Shown here in pieces: positions 44,261 to 54,469 of a DNA stretch of 64,000 bases. The stretch's first letter is position 1. Every line of letters begins with the position of its first letter. Made by a program: the position numbers and the translations under genes. The DNA is from Lepidostoma basale. Taxonomy: Eukaryota; Arthropoda; Insecta; Trichoptera; Lepidostomatidae. Location of the stretch: assembly GCA_022606425.2 (NCBI GenBank), contig JAHDVF020000457.1, forward strand, positions 682,001 through 746,000. The letters run 5' to 3'. The notes under the pieces are model-generated. The model ran no database searches. It was not told the origin of the DNA and was given only the letters and a program-made list of their open reading frames with translations.

Positions 44261-44914
44261 TATATTTATTTATTTATGAATGTATAGTATGTATTTGACA
44301 CAGCTAAAAGCTACTGAAAAAAAAGAATTTTTACTGAATTTAGCGTGACCAAGACAATAAAATGCTTCATACTATACGTACTTAAATTTAACCAAACAGA
44401 CCAAGGATATTTTATAACAGTTTCACACGAATACGCGCCAGATGATTAATTCAACATAAAGCATAATATCCCCTTTTATTTCCTCCATTACACTCCAGCG
44501 GTGCTGCATTACTTCCCAACATCTCTTTTCCGACATGATCATAAAATAAGGATCACGCATCCTTCTTAATGACCCCATTTCACCGACATTTATCCTGATT
44601 TCTATTCTTCTCCCCATACAAGTATCTTCATCCAAACACTCGTTGTTTTTACAATAATAAATCAGAATTTGAAGAATGTGATTCAGATTCGGACTGTCTT
44701 GCAATATATTTTACGTAAAGTTGATATTACTCGTAGATTACATACAGTAAATTTATTTTATTGCATGTGAAGAATATAATATTTTTAATATATCAGATTA
44801 AGGAATTTACTGGAATAAAAAACCATAACCCCACTTTTGATGAAAAATGATTATGAAAAACCAATAATCAAGATTCATTATTTGACATAATTATTATAAG
44901 TACGATAACCCGCG

Positions 44915-44990
44915 ATAGGAACATACTGCCCACGATCTAGAATATTGTACAACGGACTGAAACTGTACAACGACCTACAATTGAAACTTC
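44915..44990 (+). pseudogene. Short jockey/CR1-like LINE 3' fragment
   Basis: It encodes SRILYNGLKLYNDLQLK, the same peptide as SRILKNGLKLYNELPKDT near 18.05 kb. Only about 20 residues remain before it abuts the reversed alpha LINE tail at 44988. Confidence 0.65.
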
Positions 44991-45560
44991 TTCTTCTTCT
45001 TCTGATTGTAATATCAACTTTCATAAAAATCTATAATATTGAGGATATCAACTTTCGTCCTGTAATGAAGACGACCATCCTTCTCTCCATCACGATATTA
45101 GGAATTCTTGCTGGATCCATTCTCTCGATGAGGTCCCTCCTTCCATCATATTTTCTGCCTACTTCATCTCACTATGTATTCAATTTTGCAGGATTTGCAA
45201 ATTTCTTCATTGGATATCCTATCTCTAAGGGTTCTGCCCACAATAGGTCGCAATGCTCTCATTTCTGCCACTCTTAAGAGATGTTTGGTTCTGACAGAGT
45301 GTGCTCTTGCTTCGATTCCGTATGTCATTATGGGACTGATGCATGTTTTATAAATTCTAGCTTTGCTTTCTACTAGCATATGCTTTTTGTCCCAGACAGT
45401 GTCCCTTAGACATCCGGAGATAACTGCAGTTTTATCAGTCTGTTTTTTAACTTCATTATATAGATCGCTGCAACTAGATATCTCCACACCCATGAGCTTA
45501 TCGTCTACAACCAATTTGCATCTGAGAGGCTGTCTGGATATTGTTTAACATTTTGCTTTT
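44988..45560 (-). pseudogene. LINE 'alpha' C-terminal third
   Basis: The 3' GAA tail is the TTCTTCTTCTTCTTCTTCTG run at about 44988-45005. The minus frame (45514-45164) reads MVVDDKLMGVEISSCSDLYN, EVKKQTDKTAVISGCLRDTV, WDKKHMLVESKARIYKTCIS, PIMTYGIEARAHSVRTKHLL, RVAEMRALRPIVGRTLRDRI, SNEEICKSCKIEYIVR, with further sequence (RENGSSKNS-type) after a frame change. It is the longest clean alpha frame in the window but still lacks the RT catalytic box. Confidence 0.88.
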
Positions 45561-45984
45561 GCGATGGATAGCATCATATTAAACCTCTCAGACGCGAGAT
45601 GGAACCTATACTATTGAAACTAAAAAACTTAACTAAAAATAATTTTAAAATAAACCTCAAAAATCATATATTGACATGAAAGGTAAAAATATTGTTGTAT
45701 TGTATAACCCAATTAGGTTTCTCCAATAAAGCGAATTAAAATATATATGGTTGTCTAATTTGGTTGCATTTTAGCCCGCTTTATCCAGAATGAATTTATC
45801 CTACCAAAGTATTCGTGTTTTCAGTTTTCAAGATTAGAAATCATCGAATTTACTGTCTTTGTTAATCCGTAGTATGTGATCCAGCCAGCGCAACCACTAA
45901 GTATATAACTGTAATGGTCTACACTGATATTTATCATACTGTATACAATATCTTAGTCGTATCAAGACAAAACAAATATTAAAT

Positions 45985-46200
45985 ACTTTATAATATTAAT
46001 GAAAACGTGCGTTTTATATGAGATCCATAGTATTAAAAGAAAGTGACTCGTTTCGCTTTGTCAGATCTCTTTCAAATACAAAATATTAGATTAAAAAATA
46101 ACCTAGCAAGGTAAAATATGGAACTCCATTAAAACTTTCAGAAATAATACGTTTTACTCAATAATTTCTTTATAGATTTTTATGATCTTTCAAACACAAA
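45985..46200. repeat. Palindromic repeat family H, degenerate inverted pair
   Basis: Left: TATTAATGAAAACGTGCGTT, AAGTGACTCGTTTCGCTTTG. Right: GGAACTCCATTAAAACTTTC, AGAAATAATACG. Matches to other H arms are partial. Confidence 0.5.
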
Positions 46201-46275
46201 TGAAGATTTCCATGGATCGTAATTAAGTGACTGATGAAAATATGATTCGATTTCTTTTAGACGTTACGACCTAAA

Positions 46276-46291
46276 CTAACCTAACCTAACC
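46276..46291. repeat. Short interstitial TTAGG-like repeat
   Basis: CTAACCTAACCTAAC is three units of the insect telomere repeat TTAGG on the opposite strand. It is short enough to be chance in AT-rich DNA. Confidence 0.4.
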
Positions 46292-46434
46292 TTAACTTTC
46301 CAAAATGTGATTTCGGGGACCTTTATAGTTTTAAATTTTAAAACAAATATTCGTAAAAAATATTTTAAAGAACTTTTAAAAGTTCAAACACCAATTTATT
46401 TTTGTTAAAACCAACATGCATAATAATTTTTCAT

Positions 46435-46815
46435 GGATGTGAAACGTGGAACTCCAAATTCAACTCAAAGAACAGACTGGAAGCATTTGAAATGTGGCTC
46501 TATCGCCGAATGCTCAGAATTTAAGACAGACATGGTTACCAATACTGAAGTCCTGAGGCAAGCTAAAGTTGACAGGGAGCTGTTGTTGTTGTTAACTATC
46601 GAGGTTCGGAAGATTTCACATCTGGGTCATGTGCTGCGTGGGGAGAAGTACCACCTTCTCGCGCCGAGAGATACTGATGTCCTGGCTGCGTAACATCAGG
46701 GAGTGGACCGGTATTCGAAGTGCGGAGGAGCTGTTCCGAGCGTCGCAGGACAGGGACAGGTTCGCCGAGGTAATCGCCAACGTTGGAGGGACCCGATAGG
46801 GTACTTGAAGAAGAA
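46435..46815 (+). pseudogene. LINE 'delta' C-terminal fragment
   Basis: The first frame gives RLEAFEMWLYRRMLRI-type sequence in shifted frames (AGACTGGAAGCATTTGAAAT), then NTEVLRQAKVDRELLLLLTI, EVRKISHLGHVLRGEKYHLL. A second frame gives MSWLRNIREWTGIRSAEELF, RASQDRDRFAEVIANVGGTR, then a stop and a GAAGAAG tail. A deletion at about 46660 removes the EGxxxGxRRxGRR segment. Inactive. Confidence 0.82.
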
Positions 46816-46817
46816 CT

Positions 46818-46990
46818 GATTTCGCTCCCTCCGGAGCTTTGTAAGGGTTACAAAATAAACTATTTATTTTGTAACCCTGACAAAGCTCCGGCTGGAGCGA
46901 AACCGGCTGTTTTATACAAAAAATAAAGTGGTCTAAAAATTTGTTAAAGTGTTTCAACATTATTTTTAATAAAGCCACACCACAAATTAA
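46818..46990. repeat. Palindromic repeat family E
   Basis: Arms 46820-46862 and 46864-46911 mirror each other around AACTATTTATTTTG. On + at 46877-46911: CTGACAA, A, GCTC/GAGC hairpin with loop CGGCTG, GAAAC, CGGCT, GTT. The right flank ends CCACACCACAAATTAAGTCC, as in the 53.6 kb copy. The left arm abuts the delta LINE tail. Confidence 0.82.
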
Positions 46991-46999
46991 GTCCATCAT

Positions 47000-47440
47000 A
47001 TGAACGTACAGAATTATTCATAAACAAAAATTGATATACATGAACTATTCACGTACACCAGTGGTAACCATTCAATTTGCGTGGATTTAAATTATTATTA
47101 TAGTATTAGTAAAATAACAAATGAATGTTTTGTTCTCTCGCTAGCGTGGATACAATATAAATCGTGTATCGTAGGTAAATGTTTGCATCAAAAACAGAAA
47201 TTTTCCGCTGTAATTGTTTCGCTTTGTGTAAACACCGAGCATTGAACGCGAACACGCCAGTTAAAGTGAATATTTAAACAGGATTGTGGTAAAACTGAAA
47301 CCACTCGAACGTATTTGTGTTTGTTTCAAACAAAACTTGCCCTTTGTGTAGTTTGGAAGTTTCGTCAACTTTTTATTAAATTTGCAATTCAATGTTTGTA
47401 TTCAAATGTAAAAGTGCACTTGAGAGCTTTTTAAATGCGT
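47000..47440. other. Unrecognised DNA
   Basis: It has more balanced composition than average around 47210-47350. No frame has known similarity and no repeat is seen. Confidence 0.35.
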
Positions 47441-47444
47441 GAAA

Positions 47445-47685
47445 TTGACGTGGTATCGGAAAATATAAAAGATTTCATACCTGGGTCATGTACTGCGTAG
47501 GGAAAAGTGCCACCTTCTTCAACTGATATTGCAGGGAAAATTTGAGGGACGCCGAATGCCCGGTAGGAGACAGATGTCCTGGCTGCGAAACGTGAGGGTG
47601 TGCAGGATAAAGGCAGGTTCGCCGAGGTGATCGCCAACGTTGGAGTGACCCGACACGGCACTTGAAGAAGAAAAAGATAGGGAAT
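47445..47685 (+). pseudogene. LINE 'delta' 3' end
   Basis: It is collinear with 46600-46815: AAGATTTCATACCTGGGTCA, TGTACTGCGTAGGGAAAAGT, GAATGCCCGGTAGGAGACAG, ATGTCCTGGCTGCGAAACGT and GGTTCGCCGAGGTGATCGCC. It encodes ISYLGHVLRREKCHLLQLIL-type and GRRMPGRRQMSWLRNV peptides, then a GAAGAAGAA tail. Part of the WTGI...SAEELFR segment is deleted. Confidence 0.82.
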
Positions 47686-47936
47686 ATAATGCCGACAGGT
47701 GCGATTTCAAAAACATGTTTGCATACTATATTTTCATATGAATTAAGACATATAACTTAATTAATACTATGTTGTATACATTTATGTACACTATGTTTGC
47801 CACATGAATTAAGATAACTTGTAGAGAAAATTTTGTTTTTACGGCTGTTAAAAAAAGTGACCCCGAACTTGTAAGATGTCTTTTTATTTTTATTTTTAAG
47901 AGCAAACAAACTAACACATATTATTTCTTTTTTATA

Positions 47937-48234
47937 TACTTTGTATATACAACACTTATATTAAAAAAATAAAATTACATAGACATGTTTCGGACAACCA
48001 GTCCTTCTTCAGTGACACATATTATAAAGATACACATCTAAATCAATTGTATTATACAATTGTTCACATGATCTGATAGATGTGACATATCATTCAACAT
48101 CTGTCAGATCATGTAAACATTGTATAATATTTTTAATATGTATCTTTATAATATGTATCACTGAAGAAGGACTGGTTGTCCGAAACATGTCTATGCAATT
48201 TTTTTTTTAGTATAAGTATTGTATATACAAAGTA
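47937..48234. repeat. Palindromic repeat family B, full head-to-head pair
   Basis: The outer ends TACTTTGTATATAC and GTATATACAAAGTA are exact complements. The arms contain the motif at 48012-47982 (-) and 48161-48191 (+): CTGAAGA, A, GGAC/GTCC hairpin with loop TGGTT, GAAAC, AT, GTC. The centre holds CATCTGTCAGATCATGTAAA-type sequence in both directions. It sits exactly at the edge of a beta LINE end. Confidence 0.92.
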
Positions 48235-48390
48235 CCAGAAGAATCGACGTGAGTGTATGACTCGCTGTATGAATGTGGAGAAAGCTAGAGAGGTATGTCA
48301 GGATACAGTAGTGCGGCGGTCCATTCTCTCTGCCTTCCCCTGCGGGGAAACGGCGTGTTGGTTTGCTGTTGTTGTTGTTGTATATAAAAA
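48235..48390 (+). mobile_element. LINE 'beta' 3' end, TTG-tailed
   Basis: It encodes RRIDVSVxLAV-type then CMTRCMNVEKAREVCQDTVV, RRSILSAFPCGETACW in one frame and ends GCTGTTGTTGTTGTTG. The right flank ATATAAAAAAGAAAAAGATA, then AACAACACAAATTATGACGA is a palindrome terminal box, so the beta end lies inside an older palindromic repeat. Confidence 0.78.
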
Positions 48391-48459
48391 AGAAAAAGAT
48401 ATGTAAAGCATCATAACAACACAAATTATGACGAATACAGAAGTAATACATATTATTTT

Positions 48460-49815
48460 ATTACACTTTTTTTCTGTGGTATCCGATTTTAAGAATGCTT
48501 TAAACAAAACATCCTGCTCTTGAATGCTAAGTTCTTGTTCGATGGGACTCCGGTTTCATTTTACTGACAATATGAATTCTTTGACTTTAAAAAATCCCCA
48601 TTTTCTGCTCTTGTAATGAATCGTTGATGTTTCATATGCTTAAGCAGTATCCTGTATCGTCCGATGAAGAAGGGAGAGAGCATGTATCCATCACGATCAC
48701 TCTACTGAACGATGTGCTAGGATTTACTAAGAGTGGTGTATTAGCATCAGATACGCGATATAGTAGAAGTGAAGAAGGATTTTAGAGGCCCTATACATTA
48801 CGAAAATATGACAAGATAAGAAAAAGCTGAAAAAACTTTAATGTATTGTGAGTATACATGATTTTAGATTTTCGCCGAGTTGCTTTTACATAGATAAAAT
48901 GTAACTTGGTGATTTCAAAAGAAAACATAATGCTACGCAAAAAGTCTTATTAAATGAAATACTTCATGATTGATCAGCGTTCTTTGTTACTAACATATTT
49001 GTAAAGACCCGATACTATCCATCATCTCTCAATATTCACGGATCTCTAGATAGTTTTTATTTTATTATTCTCTGGATTTTAACGCAGCACCGCCATTTTG
49101 GGAACTTTAACCTTAACAAATTAATATGCAATTGCTCATCTTTTTATATAGGTGAAACAAAGCGCAAATTTAATTTAAGATAACAAAAGTTAATTCGTTA
49201 TTACAATAAGAATGAATTAACTGAGCACATAGTATAAAAGTTTGTAATTAAAAATATTCTGCATTAACCTGATTAAAGTTACAGTTTCCTACGCTGGATA
49301 GATAAAAAACTTCCAACGCAAAATGCACACAACTGCAAACCTAATTTACAAAAGAGCAGGCGGCTTGAAACGCGATACATATACGCGTTAAAGTACGACC
49401 AAATAAAACTCTTCTTGACTCATTCGAAATGAAATAAAAAAAAAACTGTATGTGGTAAATATATTATGTATCATTTCTGATAAGCTTACATTATTCTAGG
49501 GCGAATCGCTTTAATAATGTCGGTAAGAATGTAAAGCAAGGCTTGTTTGCATTCAATTTCAGTGTGCGGTATTTTCAAACTAAAGATTGTAGGGTTCCTT
49601 CATAGCGGAATTATCAAAGGATGTGGTAGAGAAGGAAGGAGAGATAGAAGAAATTTTGTATGCGCTATAATAAAAAAGTAAATATTCTAAATCCACACAT
49701 CTTATGTCATATTTCGGTACGATTTATATATTATTATGAAATATATTTTAAATAAGCGCAAAATATTTTGTTTCTTTTTAGGTCAATTGACGGCCTTCTT
49801 GGTAGAGCGACAAGA
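48460..49815. other. Unrecognised AT-rich DNA
   Basis: I see no repeat, gene or RNA signal here. Confidence 0.4.
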
Positions 49816-49821
49816 AGCAAC

Positions 49822-50480
49822 TAACTAACTAACTAACCATCACGCCGTCTCCCAGGGTAGGCAGAATGAATGAACTGTCTCTCCAAAGGAGTAAGCAGAA
49901 AGAATGGACTGCCACATTTTAACTGATGCGGCACTTCATCCTTCTCTTTTCGCCCAGCGGGAGATGCGGTGTGATGAGTTGCGAACCTCATCGCCACCAA
50001 TAGGCATCTCCCGCGCACACTTCGATCGTCCAACACCCACAAAATAAATCTAAAACAAATAATATAAAATACAATGATAAAAAATAAAATAACAAAATAA
50101 AAATAATTTAACACAAAACGTTCTTTATAGATGGTGCACATATTGTCTTTTTATTTTATGTTCCACGTATCCACCGTTTTTTTAATTTAGCACATAATGT
50201 TTTTTTTCGATGCTTTTTTTTTTTTTTTTAAAAAAAGACTAATACCAAGGATTTAAATCAATGATATTAGAATTTATTATTACAATCTTCAATGTGAGCA
50301 GAAAATAGCTCATTATTATGAAGAAGGAATCTGGTCGTGTCCAGGCTCGAACCCAAGTCCCCAGGATCAGGAGCCAAGCATTCTATCCCCTAGACCACCA
50401 CCATGTTGCACATGTTGACATGGACGATCCGGACTTTTGTGTTTATTTTATTTATGTTAGACGTATCCACCGTTTTTTAA
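49822..50480 (-). mobile_element. Non-autonomous element X with internal SINE2
   Basis: It carries the TTAG tail (CTAACTAACTAACTAACCAT at 49819), a doubled beta end (GGGTAGGCAGAATGAATG, then GAGTAAGCAGAAAGAATGGA), and the X body GCGGGAGATGCGGTGTGATG, GGCATCTCCCGCGCACACTT, CGATCGTCCAACACCCACAA. A SINE2 lies at 50236-50405. The sequence GTATCCACCGTTTTTTTAA occurs on both sides of the SINE (50169 and 50462), so part of X is duplicated. Confidence 0.75.
50236..50405 (-). mobile_element. tRNA-derived SINE2
   Basis: The minus strand starts with GTGGTGGTCTAGGGGATAGA, whose TGGTCTAGGGGA fits an A box. It has GGGTTCGAGCC, a near-exact B box, about 45 bases on. The body ATAATGAGCTATTTTCTGCT, CACATTGAAGATTGTAATAA and TCTAATATCATTGATTTAAA is shared with 56.6 kb. 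An A/T-rich tail follows. Confidence 0.82.
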
Positions 50481-50796
50481 ATTATCTGTAATTAGGCACT
50501 TAACCAGGAAAAACTTTAAAATAATATTGAAGAAATTATTCAAATTGTCATTGGAACAAATGAAAAATTTATTTTTACACCTGTCAAAATTCTTTATAAA
50601 AACGAAAAAATTTATATAATTTTAACAGCAAAACAGTACAAACGCATTACGTGTCACAATTGACTATTATAAAGTGCGGCAACAATTAAATTGAACAAAA
50701 CAATTCACTTATACACGAAATATCTCCAAATTTACAGGAGCACCACATGTACCAAACCAAATTTTCAAAATCAGAATCACAACAAGCAACAAACTA

Positions 50797-50880
50797 TAAA
50801 TGCCATACCGAAGGTCCCGGGTTCGATTCCCGGTGAATGCCGGGTGATTCTCACACTCTCTTGGGTCTATAAAGAAATCA
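50797..50880 (+). mobile_element. SINE1 fragment with intact B box
   Basis: CATACCGAAGGTCCCGGGTT, CGATTCCCGGTGAATGCCGG and TGATTCTCACACTCTCTTGG match SINE1. GGTTCGATTCC at 50819-50829 is an exact B box. The A-box half and the body are missing. It joins a CR1 fragment at 50881. Confidence 0.8.
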
Positions 50881-51012
50881 TTGGCGGCCGGTAGGTAATA
50901 TAATCTGTGCTGTCGCTGTCGGAGATATCTATCAGGGACAAAAATACCAAAACCATCCTGCAAGGCCGAGTTCTCGAAATATCCAAGATTAATTCAAAGA
51001 AATGGGTTATCT
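50881..51012 (-). pseudogene. CR1-type LINE fragment
   Basis: It matches the 24.2-24.33 and 61.9-62.0 kb copies: GGCGGCCGGTAGGTAATATA, ATCTGTGCTGTCGCTGTCGG, AGATATCTATCAGGGACAAA, GGCCGAGTTCTCGAAATATC. The minus strand encodes LxILxLGIFVPDRYLRQRQH, RLYYLPAAN. It preserves the junction that is interrupted by the TTAA element at 24.3 kb. Confidence 0.8.
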
Positions 51013-51425
51013 CTTCCATGCCACACTTTTCTTTCCTGACATATTTCTCTCGCTTCCTAAACATTCATATATCGTGTCATGCACGCGCGTCGAATTCTCT
51101 GACTCCTCACGTGGCCGACATTCAATATTTGATTTATTAGATCGTGCCACGTTTTCATCGGTCTTCCTCTATTTCTAGTTCCATTTACATCGTTAACATA
51201 TATATTTTTTACCATTCTTTCCATGTGTCCAAACAATCTTAATAGTCCTAACATTATTTTGTTCAAAGCACCATCATTCGCACAGCATTCATTGTGTATA
51301 TTTTCATTCGACACTTTATTATACACAGAGTATTCTTACATTCGTCTAAGAGATCTCATTTCTTCAGCATTTTTTCTAAGTTTATCTTTCTTTTACCAGT
51401 TCCATGCTTCGCTTCCATACAAATT
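51013..51425 (-). pseudogene. LINE 'beta' 3' part
   Basis: The minus frame (51326-51057) reads MYNKVSNENIHNECCANDGA, LNKIMLGLLRLFGHMERMVK, NIYVNDVNGTRNRGRPMKTW, HDLINQILNVGHVRSQRIRR, ACMTRYMNV. Its upstream part (AEEMRSLRRM-type, 51360-51340) is in a shifted frame. The TTAG tail is missing because the end joins the CR1 fragment. The conserved FGHMERM and GRPxKTWHD motifs define the family. Confidence 0.85.
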
Positions 51426-51893
51426 TCAATATTATTACGTACTATATACTAAAAAGATATACAAAAGGGTTTCTTAATTAAGATGTAATATGTATATTCA
51501 GTAAGGAATAATAATATGTTAAAATTAAAATAATATTGCTAATTCGGTTCAGTACTCACTAAATATTTGGCTTTTAGAATCATTTCAGATTAATTTGAGA
51601 ACTGAAATTATAATGTTATATACTTGAGAACGATTTAGTTTTATTCTCAAAGGTGTACCCATTCCATGAATTCTCACATTCAAAGAAGAATATGTAATTT
51701 TATCCACTTGCTGACTTTCAATAAAGTTTCCTGGAATTTTTATTATCCATGAATTGAGCTTTATATGTTTAGCCGGCATAATCTTTCATCTTATTATGCT
51801 ATAATAAGAAGATGAAGGGATGAACTTGAATAAGATACATATATTCAAAATTCAATTAGTGATAAACCATGTAACCTTAAAAAACCTGATCTA

Positions 51894-52794
51894 TTGGGTT
51901 GATGCAAAAGTTATAAAAAAAGTTATTTTTACATTTACAATTAAACCTTTTTTTTAGATTTGTATTATTTACTTAATCAATTATCTAATTTCCATCAGTT
52001 ATTATAACCTTCTCCCATCTTTCTATCAACTTATTAATACCATTAGTGTAAAATTCCGTGGATTTTGATGCGAAAAATGTAGCAAGGGATGTTTGTACCT
52101 GCTCTGTTGTATCAAATTTTTTATCATTTAAAATTTTTTGCAGTGATCGGAATAAATGAAAATCGGAAGGAACAAGATCTAGAAAATACGGTGGATGCTT
52201 GATAACATCCCAATTAAACTCATTTAGCTTGTGTTGGGTCATCATAGCCACATGTGGTCGCCCGTCTTCGTGATGAAACACTACCCCTTTTCTATTTACC
52301 AATTCTGGTCTATCCTTTTGAAGGGCGATGTTCAATTTGGATAATTGCTGACTATATCGTTCTGCTGTAATTGTCTGATTGCGTTCCAAGAGTTCAAAAT
52401 ACACAATACCCTTACAATCCCACCAAACACAAAGCATTATCAATTAGTGAAAAATTCCCAGATCGGAATTTTGTAAACCATCTTCGTACCTGTCGAACTT
52501 TGATGATATCTGCTCCATACACTTCGCAAATTTTTTTGGTTGCCACACTTGCGGTATCGTCTTTCGGAATTCATAATGTAAACAATGACGTAAATGCACT
52601 TTATTACCGACATTTTGAAAAAATACAAGAACTCTTCACTGTACTCTGGCCAGGCCAAAACTGAATAGAAAGTAGAGGGAAAGCATCATTTATAAAATGG
52701 AATCATTTAAAAGAAGATACCATTCATCATTTCTGAAGAATTTTTTTTTTACCTAGGATCATGAAAAACGGTCATAACTTTTGCATCAACCCAA
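51894..52794 (-). mobile_element. Mariner element, 901 bp, internally deleted
   Basis: The terminal inverted repeats begin TTGGGTTGATGCAAAAGTTA and are identical over 21 bases. TA flanks both ends (51892-51893 and 52795-52796), the expected target duplication. A full mariner is about 1.3 kb; here roughly 400 bp are missing between the N-terminal helix-turn-helix region (52440-52600) and the catalytic half (52443-51985). The ends may still be mobilisable if a transposase is supplied. Confidence 0.95.
51985..52443 (-). pseudogene. Mariner transposase, C-terminal catalytic half
   Basis: The frame of 152 residues reads LCVWWDCKGIVYFELL near residue 4, FHHEDGRPHVA at 56-66 and HPPYFLDLVPSDFHLF at 83-98. 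In mariners the motif is H-D-N-A-R-P-H; here the catalytic Asp is Glu (residue 59). The third Asp (residue 94, in VPSD) is kept, exactly 34 residues on, as in the D,D34D pattern. The first catalytic Asp and the linker are lost in the deletion. Upstream, another frame still shows ICEVYGADIIKVRQVRRWFT, KFRSGNF, the DNA-binding region. It cannot be active. Confidence 0.92.
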
Positions 52795-52894
52795 TAGAAT
52801 TTTGACTAAAATATTTTTTTGTTTGAAACATTATTTTTCCTACTTTGTTACTCCGTATTTAGTTTGATTTTAGTTTGTGTACAGTAAGAGCAGA

Positions 52895-53385
52895 AAGAGC
52901 TTAAGCTAAAAAGAAGAATTGGACTAAGCTGGCCAGCTTTCGGAAACATGTTTTACATCCTTTAAAACCGGAACATACCGATCAACCTGAAACGAAAAGT
53001 CTATGATGCCTGCGTTCTGCCAGTTGGTACTTATGGTCTTGAAACTGTAACATTGTCCAAACAAAGTGCCGAGAAAATACGAGTGAACCAAAGAGACAGA
53101 GTCAAAAACGATACGGTAATAGAGAAAACAAAGGTCACTGACATCATCCACCGGGTGGCGACTCTAAAATGGCAATGGGCAGGTCACGTAGTCAGAAGCT
53201 CAGATGAAAAATGGACAAGAAGACTGCTGACTTGGAGACCGTGGACGGCAAAGAGAAGTGCAGGGTGACCGCAACTACGGTAGAAGGATGATCCAAACAG
53301 ACACGTTGGAATAACCTGGATGCAGTCTATACAAGACAGAGTGATATGGAAGCGATTGGAGGAGAACTTTGTCGAGGAGTGCAGT
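52895..53385 (+). pseudogene. RTE/BovB-like ('gamma') C-terminal fragment
   Basis: It is collinear with 20910-21430: AELKxKRRIGLSWPAFGNMF, YDACVLPVGTYGLETVTLSK, QSAEKIRVNQRDRVKNDTVI, TLKWQWAGHVVRSSDEKWTR, RLLTWRPWTAKRSAG, stop. Relative to the 21.1 kb copy it lacks about 39 bases encoding RATEIAMLGISL. The two copies are otherwise about nine-tenths identical by eye. Confidence 0.85.
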
Positions 53386-53589
53386 TAAATTATTCTGCAT
53401 TAAAATGTCAATTTCTTGCTTCTACAGACATTTACTCGAATAATTTAAAAACACGATGGCTCGGCGTATTGTTACACTTACGCAACACTATGCATTGGAG
53501 TTCATTTATTGCATGTATACAGAGTTATAAGCGTTTAAATAAATTGTTGCAGATATGCAACATAATGCATTTAAGGGTTAATATTTGTA

Positions 53590-53815
53590 TCTAAACCACT
53601 TTATTTGTTAACACCAACCGGTCTCGCTCGCGCCGGAGCTTCGTCAGGGTGAGAGAATAAACTATTTGAATCAGTTTATTCACTCACCCTGACGAAGCTC
53701 CGGCGGGAGTGATTGGTATTAACAAATAGCGTGGTTTAAATATAAAAATTAAAAGTGTATTATTATTTTATTTTATAATGTCACACCACAAATTAAGTGC
53801 TTCATTCGAAAGCTT
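53590..53815. repeat. Palindromic repeat family E
   Basis: Arms 53594-53665 and 53672-53744 mirror each other. On the minus strand at 53647-53611: CTGACGA, A, GCTC/GAGC hairpin with loop CGGCGC, GAGAC, CGGTTG, GTGTT. On + at 53689 the same motif is mutated (GGAGTGATTGG). The right flank ends CACACCACAAATTAAGTGCT as in the 46.9 kb copy. Confidence 0.88.
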
Positions 53816-53900
53816 AAACTTTCATTTTCAATTTAAAATGTGGAGAAAACTGGAAATTTTTTCCCGTATTTTATAGATCAAGGGTTAAAATGTTGTTCAA

Positions 53901-53917
53901 GAGAGAGAGAGAGAGAG
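53901..53917. repeat. (GA)n microsatellite
   Basis: Eight and a half GA units. Confidence 0.9.
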
Positions 53918-54094
53918 TAAATTATTTTACGTTATATTATGTTATTCATCTCAAAATGAAACGTCGAGGAATTTCAAAATTACGAATTCGTAGATAATGT
54001 TATTATGAGTGAACTAAACATACTGAATACTTTCCGTTAAAAAAACACGCGTGAAGCCTTATAGATATAAAATAATAAAAACACATTATATAAT

Positions 54095-54260
54095 TGTGTA
54101 GATTTTCAAGGTTGGTAGTAATGATGTTTGATTTTGGGAAAAATCCGTGTAAATCGTCTTTTTGGAACGACGTTTCGGAGATCGTTACAGTCTCCTTCTT
54201 TAAGGCGATTATGATTACCAAAGATCTCAAGATTCTTAAAAAATAAAACACTTTGTATGC
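54095..54260 (-). repeat. Palindromic repeat family G, single arm
   Basis: It parallels 685-790: GATTTTCAAGGTTGGTAGTA, GGGAAAAATCCGTGTAAATC, GGAACGACGTTTCGGAGATC. On the minus strand at 54203-54169: TTAAAGA, A, GGAGA/TCTCC hairpin, GAAAC, GTC. The expected CTGAAGA has decayed to TTAAAGA. Confidence 0.7.
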
Positions 54261-54299
54261 CGTACATACCGTAGTTAAATACAGAGCGTTTAATTATTT

Positions 54300-54420
54300 T
54301 ATAGCATTTTTCATGGGAATTGGATGTTTCATTTTGCTAAGGCATTATCAAATGTTTCCATAAAATAAAATAAAACTTATACGTTTTGAGTTTATAGCTT
54401 TCTCCGGATGATGAAGGTAT
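54300..54420. repeat. Palindromic repeat family H, degenerate
   Basis: GGGAATTGGATGTTTCATTT, TGCTAAGGCATTATCAAATG and TCCATAAAATAAAATAAAAC are recognisable H-family blocks. Confidence 0.5.
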
Positions 54421-54469
54421 AAAAAACTTCAAAGAGTGTCTGATTAGTGGAAGCAATTGTGTCATTTAT

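Noticed and set aside
46276..46291. Internal telomere array
   Set aside because: Only three TTAGG-like units; too short to claim more than chance.
52371..52664. 97-codon plus frame across the mariner
   Set aside because: It is antisense to the transposase remnant and has no similarity of its own.
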